Shown: one piece after another, positions 1 to 5,400 of the stretch
Layout: each line of letters begins with the position of its first letter
Numbering within the stretch: the stretch's first letter is position 1
From: Acidobacteriota bacterium
Lineage (GTDB): Bacteria > Acidobacteriota > Vicinamibacteria > Vicinamibacterales > CAVVIG01
Length of the DNA stretch: 5,597 bases
Assembly (NCBI GenBank): GCA_003222455.1
Contig: QHWF01000419.1
Location: 1 to 5,597, forward strand
Direction: 5' to 3'
Made by a program: the position numbers and the translations under genes
Notes under the pieces: model-generated
What the model saw: the letters and a program-made list of their open reading frames with translations, nothing else
What the model was told of the DNA's origin: nothing
Database searches by the model: none

Positions 1-2
1 CG

Positions 3-284
3 CAAGATGAGCAATACATCCTCTTTTACCTCCTCAAGGCCATTACGATACCGAATCCTGCTAAGTTCGACAGTGATTTCTCAGCAAAGGGCCAGTTCCC
101 ACCGTCAGAGTTGACCCCGGGAGACAAGCATCTGGTATCTCAGGCGGCGCCCACATTCAACCTTCGATTCATACAGCAAGTTGATCTCCGGGCTCCGGTC
201 CAACACGATTTGATATGCGCGCAACAAAGAGTTAGCTGCGTTCAGCGGGAGCGCGAGTCCAGGTTTTTCCATCCGCATACGTGA
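3..284 (+). CDS. Possible C-terminal fragment of an unknown protein, open at left edge
   Basis: The plus-strand frame beginning at base 3 stays open from the window edge to a TGA at 282-284, giving 93 codons with no start in view. The first half reads like coding sequence (for example QDEQYILFYLLKAITIPNP, with many C-ending codons such as TAC, ATC, CTC and GCC). The last third is poorer and Arg/Gln-rich, and it overlaps the 3' end of the minus-strand gene at 232-726 by 53 nt. If real, it would be a gene convergent with that one. I recognise no family and no motif. A minus-strand frame over about 110-230 is also open for roughly 40 codons, so chance openness is a serious alternative. Confidence 0.25.
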   Translation, partial: QDEQYILFYLLKAITIPNPAKFDSDFSAKGQFPPSELTPGDKHLVSQAAPTFNLRFIQQVDLRAPVQHDLICAQQRVSCVQRERESRFFHPHT

Positions 285-726
285 CAGACCAAACGGTTAA
301 CTTATAACTCATCAAGACGGACGCACCTGCAACGCCGTTGATAGCGCTGCTGCCAACCAAACCGGTAGTGGTGCGATGCGGATTCAGACTAGAACCAATG
401 GTGATGACACCTTTGCGACCGCCGACGGGTCGATCATAAGTTTCGATACTGCGAATTTCGAATCTGCTAATTGTCACGGTGCCAATGTTTTCCGCCACCC
501 ACTGCACCCGGGCCTCCTGCGGACGGTCGCATACGGCATCTGATATTGTGATTCGCAGAGGAACGTCAAGTTGTGGTTCGACAGACACGAGACCCTCACG
601 ACACGGCGGGCCGAATAACCTCACTGATCGATTGACATGAGGACGAACAAAACGACGCGAACTGATGGTCACGCCGAAAGTGAACGTTAGCAAGCCAACA
701 AATACGCGCGCGAGAAATTTTTTCAT
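232..726 (-). CDS. Small signal-anchored protein of unknown function with a predicted beta-sandwich
   Basis: This is a 164-residue protein with no assigned function. The N-terminus has a basic start (MKKFLAR) followed by a hydrophobic stretch at about residues 8-21, which fits a signal peptide or a single membrane anchor. No clear Ala-X-Ala cleavage site and no lipobox cysteine follows, so it may stay anchored. The rest alternates like beta strands: LRITISD (57-63), RVQWVAENIGTVTISRFEIRS (73-93) and KLTVWSVTYADGKTW (142-156). Two cysteines, C42 and C66, could form a disulfide outside the cytoplasm. The closing 'S-V-x-Y/F-A-D-G-x-x-W' pattern resembles small secreted Ig-like proteins I associate with Acidobacteriota; that link is from memory. 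The ATG at 724-726 is the only early start. No Shine-Dalgarno precedes it, but a promoter and a leader hairpin do. It sits about 285 nt beyond the dehydrogenase and looks separately transcribed. Confidence 0.72.
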   Translation of the reverse strand: MKKFLARVFVGLLTFTFGVTISSRRFVRPHVNRSVRLFGPPCREGLVSVEPQLDVPLRITISDAVCDRPQEARVQWVAENIGTVTISRFEIRSIETYDRPVGGRKGVITIGSSLNPHRTTTGLVGSSAINGVAGASVLMSYKLTVWSVTYADGKTWTRAPAERS

Positions 727-735
727 ATAGTGTTT

Positions 736-758
736 TCAACGCCCAAGAGCAGCGTTGA
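736..758 (-). repeat. Leader hairpin just before the start of the small secreted-protein gene
   Basis: TCAACGC at 736-742 and GCGTTGA at 752-758 are exact reverse complements, giving a 7-bp stem with a 9-nt loop. On the minus strand the hairpin ends 9 nt before the ATG at 726, and an A-rich stretch lies between. It falls inside the leader predicted from the promoter at 786-814. Because no Shine-Dalgarno is visible, it could influence translation initiation. A 7-bp stem may also arise by chance. Confidence 0.35.
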
Positions 759-785
759 GGCAGCGCGTTTAGCCTTCAACCCCGG

Positions 786-814
786 ATTCTATCCTTGAGT
801 TGAGAAGCATTCAA
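786..814 (-). promoter_or_regulatory. Predicted sigma70-type promoter for the small secreted-protein gene
   Basis: On the minus strand, TTGAAT (809-814) and TAGAAT (786-791) are separated by exactly 17 nt. They match the TTGACA and TATAAT consensus boxes at 4 of 6 and 5 of 6 positions. Transcription would start near 779, leaving a leader of roughly 53 nt before the ATG at 726. The call rests on sequence match only; sigma factors in this lineage may prefer other boxes. Confidence 0.4.
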
Positions 815-1009
815 TCGCGGCTCATCTGGAACAAGTTGTGGGCCCGCGCCGAAGACAAGACCACTTAGCATCCTGCATGCCGTTTGTTAGGCGTGCTCCG
901 AGGGTGCTCCTTGAAGGGCCAACTGTTGCCACATATTCCCCTTCAACGGCCGAATTTTACGACTTTAAGCAGATGACTTGCCCTACCACGTGCTGCCCTG
1001 GTTCAACCT

Positions 1010-1834
1010 TTATCCCTGTTGGATTTCGAGCGGGAAGACGGTGTCCATGATGGACGCCCCGCCGTCCACGTGGATGATCTGACCTGTAATGAAGCCGGCC
1101 TCCTCCATGCACAGGAGTGTCACGGCGTTGCCGATGTCTTCCGGGGTCCCGAGCCGCCTCATCGGCGTCCACCCGCCCTCGTGCCAGGCTCGCGTGGCGT
1201 CCTGGACGTCTTGCGGCAGAGAGCGCAAGACACCACCCTCGACTACGTTGGGCGGGCCGAAGACGCCGCCGGGGCTGACGCCGTTGACGGTGATACGTCG
1301 CGGGGCCAAGGCGACGGCGAAGTAGCGCACCAGCGAGTCGAGCGCGGCCTTCGCGGACCCCATCGCCACCCACGGCTGCCAACTCCCGGTGCGGCCGCCG
1401 GGCGAGTAGGTAATGGCGATGACCCTGCCCTCATCATTCATCAGGCGGGCGGCCTCCCGTGCCCCTAGCAGGAACGCCTTAGCCTGCGAGTTCATGGCCA
1501 TGTCCCACTGCTCCGGCGTGATCTCCAGCGGCTTCTGGTAGAAGGTGGGGAGATCAGTTCGCGCATTGCTCACGAAGATGTCGAGCCTGCCGAACTCGTC
1601 CCGAACCTTCTCGAACATGCGGCTGATGTCGTCGGGGCGCGAGACATCAGCTTGGATGAGAAAGCCATGGGAACCCCGCTCTTTGACCTTCGCGAGGGTA
1701 TCGTTAGCGGCAGCTTCATTCTGGTAATAGTTGATGGCTACTTTGACACCCTTGTCCGCCAGCATCAGAGCGATCCCGCGGCCGATGCCGCGCGAGCTTC
1801 CGGTGATCAGGGCGTGCTTCCCATTGAGTGACAT
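1010..1834 (-). CDS. Short-chain dehydrogenase/reductase, FabL-like layout, catalytic Tyr missing
   Basis: This 274-residue classical SDR fold should be a cytoplasmic NAD(P)H-dependent oxidoreductase. The cofactor motif TGSSRGIG is at residues 11-18, the adenine-pocket D63-V64 follows, and the usual NNAG is degenerate (SNAR, 89-92). The structural Asn is N115 and the lysine is K162 in GSAKAALDSL. 'ITVNGVSPGG' (181-190) and 'ITGQIIHVDGG' (249-259) complete the fold. The catalytic Tyr is absent: M158 fills the YxxxK position and W155 fills the Yx6K position used by enoyl-ACP reductases such as FabL. Y143, beside S144, is the nearest tyrosine. The stretch from 'AKAFLLGAREAARLM' onward recalls FabL-type reductases. 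I believe the RTGSWQPWVAMGSAK signature recurs in a subfamily of soil bacteria, so this may be a conserved variant and not a damaged gene. Substrate is unknown. Start choice is firm: AAAGGAG lies 6 nt upstream of the ATG. Confidence 0.93.
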   Translation of the reverse strand: MSLNGKHALITGSSRGIGRGIALMLADKGVKVAINYYQNEAAANDTLAKVKERGSHGFLIQADVSRPDDISRMFEKVRDEFGRLDIFVSNARTDLPTFYQKPLEITPEQWDMAMNSQAKAFLLGAREAARLMNDEGRVIAITYSPGGRTGSWQPWVAMGSAKAALDSLVRYFAVALAPRRITVNGVSPGGVFGPPNVVEGGVLRSLPQDVQDATRAWHEGGWTPMRRLGTPEDIGNAVTLLCMEEAGFITGQIIHVDGGASIMDTVFPLEIQQG

Positions 1835-1840
1835 GTCAGT

Positions 1841-1847
1841 CTCCTTT
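1841..1847 (-). promoter_or_regulatory. Strong Shine-Dalgarno fixing the dehydrogenase start
   Basis: On the minus strand AAAGGAG is followed by six bases (1835-1840) and then the ATG at 1832-1834. Both match and spacing are near ideal, so MSLNGKHALITG is the true N-terminus. Confidence 0.8.
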
Positions 1848-1899
1848 AGGTATGCGCTCAGGTAAAAAGCAGGCGAGGTGCTCAGTAATGTAAGGCGCT

Positions 1900-1929
1900 T
1901 TTATGCCACCAAATCTGAAGGCAAGTCAA
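1900..1929 (-). promoter_or_regulatory. Predicted sigma70-type promoter for the dehydrogenase
   Basis: On the minus strand, TTGACT (1924-1929) and CATAAA (1900-1905) are separated by 18 nt. They match the consensus boxes at 5 of 6 and 4 of 6 positions. Transcription would begin near 1893, with a leader of about 58 nt to the ATG at 1834. It lies between the VOC gene stop and the dehydrogenase, supporting independent expression of the latter. Confidence 0.4.
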
Positions 1930-1966
1930 TGGCAATCTAGTGCATCAAGTTCACCGCATGTAGGCT

Positions 1967-2242
1967 TCATTCGAGCAAGCGCCGAACGTCAGAGTTCACA
2001 TTTACTTCATCCTTGCTCTTCAAATTCAGCCAAATCAGAACTGGCCCGACATTTCCGCACTCCTTTCGATAATCTGAGTTCGCCAGAAACATCCTGCAGT
2101 TTCCCTTTGAGATTCCTGCAAGTCCAAGTTCCTCGCCGCCCCAATCGACTGTAAAACCGAGGTTGTTCTCGTAATAAGCCGCTGCCTCGTTGATATCCCT
2201 GACTGGTATTTCCGGGACGGCATCGGGAAACTCCAATTTCAT
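1967..2242 (-). CDS. VOC/glyoxalase-fold protein, C-terminally truncated (possible pseudogene)
   Basis: This 91-residue protein begins like a bleomycin-resistance/glyoxalase superfamily member: FPDAVPEIPVRDINEAAAYYENNLGF (residues 5-30) is the first strand and helix of a VOC module, then WGGEELGLAGISKGNCRMFLAN and VLIWLNLKSKDEVN. Relatives I remember run to about 120-130 residues and end with a 'KPW-LHEF-ADLDGN-RVFYDF'-type segment carrying the last strands and a ligand-position Glu. Here the similarity stops at N81, a short unrelated tail (VNSDVRRLLE) follows, and the frame stops at 1967. I could not find the lost segment in the three minus-strand frames just downstream. The start at 2242 is preferred over an in-frame ATG at 2266 because AGGAG lies 5 nt before it and the domain begins there. 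It may be inactive, or it may need a partner subunit. Its AT content is higher than that of the large gene upstream. Confidence 0.7.
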   Translation of the reverse strand: MKLEFPDAVPEIPVRDINEAAAYYENNLGFTVDWGGEELGLAGISKGNCRMFLANSDYRKECGNVGPVLIWLNLKSKDEVNVNSDVRRLLE

Positions 2243-2247
2243 TGCGA

Positions 2248-2252
2248 CTCCT
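2248..2252 (-). promoter_or_regulatory. Shine-Dalgarno choosing the inner start of the VOC gene
   Basis: AGGAG on the minus strand is followed by five bases (2243-2247) and then the ATG at 2240-2242. No comparable site precedes the in-frame ATG at 2264-2266, so the shorter protein beginning MKLEFPDAV is the better call. Confidence 0.65.
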
Positions 2253-2333
2253 ATCTTTAAATCCATTGAATTTCGGCGCTGTATAACTGCCAGGAGGTGA
2301 AATTTCGCCTGTTTTCCTGTAATGAGCTACACG

Positions 2334-2350
2334 TTTATCGCCGCGATAAA
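2334..2350. repeat. Near-perfect palindrome upstream of the VOC gene
   Basis: TTTATCGC (2334-2341) and GCGATAAA (2343-2350) are exact reverse complements around a single central base. This is an operator-like dyad 68 nt past the stop of the large repeat gene and about 92 nt upstream of the VOC start. It has no T-run on either side long enough for an intrinsic terminator, and a one-base centre would not form a good RNA loop without unpairing a few bases. A binding site for a dimeric regulator is a reasonable guess; nothing else in the window supports it. Confidence 0.45.
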
Positions 2351-2417
2351 ACTCACGGTTTGGATTCTCTAAGCCTCGTTGGCGATGACGTCTTGCGGCC
2401 ACTGCACGGTCTTCGGT

Positions 2418-5400
2418 CTATTTACCCCCGCGGGCCGTCGCCATGGGCCACACGAACGTGCACGACGCCGGCACCGCCAACGCCGTCGGCGTGATCTTCA
2501 GCGGCGTCAGGTTGCTCTTCGTTAGCAGGCTGTTGAATCCGACCAGGTCCACGCCGAGCATAGTCTTCGACGCGTTCGCCGTTGCGGTGAACTCCTTGCA
2601 ACCCGATTCCCACGTGTCGACCTCCGCCTTGGTGGGCGGCATGTCGATGGCGTTCTGCGAGAGCGGCGCGAGGACCGTGTTGAAGAGCGCGTTGATCGCG
2701 GTGAAGGTGAGCACGCTGCCGGGAATCCTTGCTGGGCCCCCAAACCCGCCTCCACCACCACCGCCGCGTCCGGGTGCCCTGGCGCCGCCGATCGTCGCCA
2801 GCTTCGCATCGAGCGCGGTCGCGGCCGTTGCGATGTCGGCCGGCAAAGAGCCACGCGCGATCGCGGCCAGTTGTGCACGCATCGCGGCCACCTCCTCGTT
2901 CGCAGCATAGCTGTCCTTCATGCCCTGCCAGGCGGCCATCGCCAGTTTGTTCTGGGCCCGCAGCCCAGACATCATCGTCGCGCTCTCCCCAATACGCGGA
3001 TCGTTGTGCACTACCAGAGTCTGCGTGTACACGGCGCCGTCCACCAGCAGCTTGACGGTGTACGTGCCCGGCAGCGCGAGCGGCCCATGCGGCGCGGGCG
3101 TGACCTGGCCCGGCGCGGAGTTCATTTGGTTATTGATGTCCGGGTTGAAGCCGGGCGGATCGTCATAACGCAGATCCCAATTAATGCGATTCGTTCCGAT
3201 GTTCGTCGAGAGCGCGCGCTCAGACGAGGGCATCAGCCAATAATCGGGATACGGCGGCCGCCGGTACATCGGTGGCGGCGTGCTCGTGATCGTCCGCACC
3301 AACTTATTCGCCGAGTCGAAGATCTGTAGCTTGATCTCGCCGGCCGGCTTCTGGCTCAGGTGGTAATAGATGAGCGCACCGAAAGGCGGATTCGCCGCAT
3401 GCGGCATCTCGGGATTCATCGGTTGATCCCAATTCGAATTCATCCGCGAGCGGATAGCGTCACCCGGTTTGAACAGGTACGCCGGCGCCGCCGCGATCTG
3501 CTGCGCCTTCGCCGCGATGTCGCGCAGCGGACTCATGTCGTCGAGCACCCAGAATCCGCGGCCGTACGTGCCGATCACAAGATCGTTCATGTGATCGTCG
3601 GTATGAAATACCATGTCACGAATCGACGTGCTCGGCAGATTGAGCCGCAGAGACTGCCAGTGATCGCCGTCGTCGAATGAAACGTAAACAGTCGTCTCAG
3701 TGCCGGCAAAGAGCAAGCCCTTCTGTTTGGGATCCTCGCGAATGACGTGTACCTGACTGCCCGTGCGCTCATCGACTGGCAATCCATTGACGATGCGCGT
3801 CCAGCTCTTGCCGCCATCGTGCGTGCGATAGATATAGTGCTGCTCCCGCTGCGGCGCCGGCGGGCCGCCACCGCCACGGCCGAGGCCGAGGTTGGCGAGC
3901 ACGTAGGCCGTATTAACGTCGCTGTGTCCGGCTTCCACGGTAACGAAGTTGGCGCCCGGCGGCAGATCGGTGAAGTTCGTGACGTTGTTCCACGTCTTGC
4001 CGCCGTCCATCGTGTTGTAGATCTGTCCCGAGGTGCTGCCTGACCAGACGACCCCTTGCTTAACGGTTGAGAGCGAGAAATCGGAGATCGATCCTGGCAG
4101 GTTAGGGCGCCCGCCAGCCGGAGGCGCCGGTGTCGGAGTCGCAGTCGGAGCCCCGGGCGTCGGAGCCGGAGCTGCCGGTCGCGGTGCGGCCGCCGCTGCG
4201 GGCACGACGCCGCACGGCACCATCGGCTGACCTTTTGCTGTGGTGAGGTCGGGACTGAACGCCTTCCACGTCTGGGCGCCGTCACGCGTTACGAGAATGC
4301 AGTTGTAGCCTACGTAAAGCGCCTTCGGATCGAACGCGGTGTCGAACCGTTTCCAGAAATCGCGGCCGGCGGTATACAGGCCCGAGTCCGTTCCGAAATT
4401 TGGCGCGACGTTGCCCCACTGTCCGGCGGTGAGATCGATCTTGATCAGCCCGTTGCCTTGTCCGGCGCCATAGCCGACACCGTACACAGTCGTTGGCTTG
4501 AGCGGGTCGGGCGCGAGAGTGCCGAACTCGGATGACGGCAGTGGCAACCAATCGACCGTCGTGATCTGACCCTGATCGCTGCGGCTGCGTGTCATGATCG
4601 CGCCCGTGTCCTGCTTCGACCCCATCACCCAATACGGGTACCGGTTATCGGTGGCGATGTGGTAGACCTGCGCGATTGGGATCTGGTAATAGCCGCTCCA
4701 GGTCTGTCCGCCGTCGAGCGTGACCGCCGGGCCCTGATCGAAGCCGAAGAACATCCGCTGGCCGTTGGTCGGATCGATCCAGATCTCGTGGGGATCCTCA
4801 CCGCCGGGCGCGCCCTTGAAGGCGCTGAAAGTCTTGCCGCCGTCGGTCGATCGATACACGGTGGTGCTGATCGTGTAGAGAATGTCCGGATTCTGGGGAT
4901 CGACCCAGACACCTGAGCTGAACGCGCCCTGCCCGTTGGCCACTCGCGTGTCGTCGCCTCCCATGTGCTGCCACGTCGCGCCTTGATCGTCAGACCGATA
5001 TAAACCCGAGCCGCCCTGAAGCAGACCGCCAACGACAAAGACACGTTGACCCTTGGTGTGCATCGCGATCGCGACGCTGATGCGTCCCGTGTATGGCGGC
5101 AGCGTGTCTACCTTCTTCCACGTCTTGCCGGCGTCGGTCGATTTGTAGAGCGCCGTGGCGTTCGGACCTTGCGGGGCTGCGCCTCCTCCTCCTCCAAACC
5201 CGCCGCCAGCGCCCTGCGACGTCGCGAACATCACATGCGGCGTGTCGAACGCGTACTCGAGGTCGCGCGTGCCGTTCGCGTTCTCCGGCTTTAGGACGTT
5301 CGTCCACGTCTTGCCGCCGTCGGTGCTGCTATACACGCCCTGGCCGCTGTGCCGCGCGTCGCCTTGCGTCGATGCGAGCACCAGATTCGGATCTTTCGGA

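Larger units (their letters stand above)
727..1009. other. Intergenic gap between dehydrogenase and small secreted-protein gene
   Basis: This 283-nt gap holds the promoter and leader hairpin listed separately. It also holds an inverted repeat (TTGAAGGG 911-918, CCCTTCAA 939-946) with an 8-bp stem and a 20-nt loop, downstream of the dehydrogenase stop. No T-run follows on the minus strand, so it is not a convincing intrinsic terminator. A plus-strand frame beginning with GTG at 838 runs through the gap into the dehydrogenase, but it is rich in Arg, Pro and Cys and has no protein-like pattern. I see no RNA gene here. Confidence 0.5.

Noticed and set aside
887..893. GTTAGGC core resembling an integron attC recombination site
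   Set aside because: No matching RYYYAAC partner with suitable inner boxes lies at a proper distance on either strand. The neighbouring genes also carry their own promoters, unlike most cassettes.
911..946. Inverted repeat TTGAAGGG/CCCTTCAA as a terminator for the dehydrogenase
   Set aside because: The loop is 20 nt, the stem is only 8 bp, and no T-run follows on the minus strand.
838..1050. Plus-strand frame of 70 codons starting at GTG 838
   Set aside because: It has no ribosome site, an unnatural Arg/Pro/Cys composition, and it runs into the end of the dehydrogenase on the opposite strand.
957..1468. Long open frames in other registers over the dehydrogenase (957-1382 minus, 1019-1468 plus)
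   Set aside because: They are Arg/Gly/His-rich shadows of a high-GC gene. The frame 1010-1834 has a full SDR motif set and a strong ribosome site.
232..2242. A functional operon of VOC, dehydrogenase and secreted protein
   Set aside because: The gaps of about 130 and 285 nt each contain a plausible promoter, base composition differs between the genes, and no shared pathway is evident.
2243..2266. Upstream ATG at 2266 as the VOC start
   Set aside because: It adds eight residues not seen in the family as I remember it and has no ribosome site; the inner ATG at 2242 has AGGAG at proper spacing.
2007..2402. 131-codon minus-strand frame overlapping the VOC gene
   Set aside because: Its sequence is Arg/Ser/Gly-rich without a domain pattern, whereas the overlapping frame at 1967-2242 has a clear VOC signature and ribosome site.
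3587..4285. Large alternative frames inside the repeat protein (for example 3587-4285 minus, 2871-3329 plus)
   Set aside because: They are Arg/Pro/Ser-rich shadows produced by the high GC content and Asp-box repetition; none has a recognisable domain or start signal.
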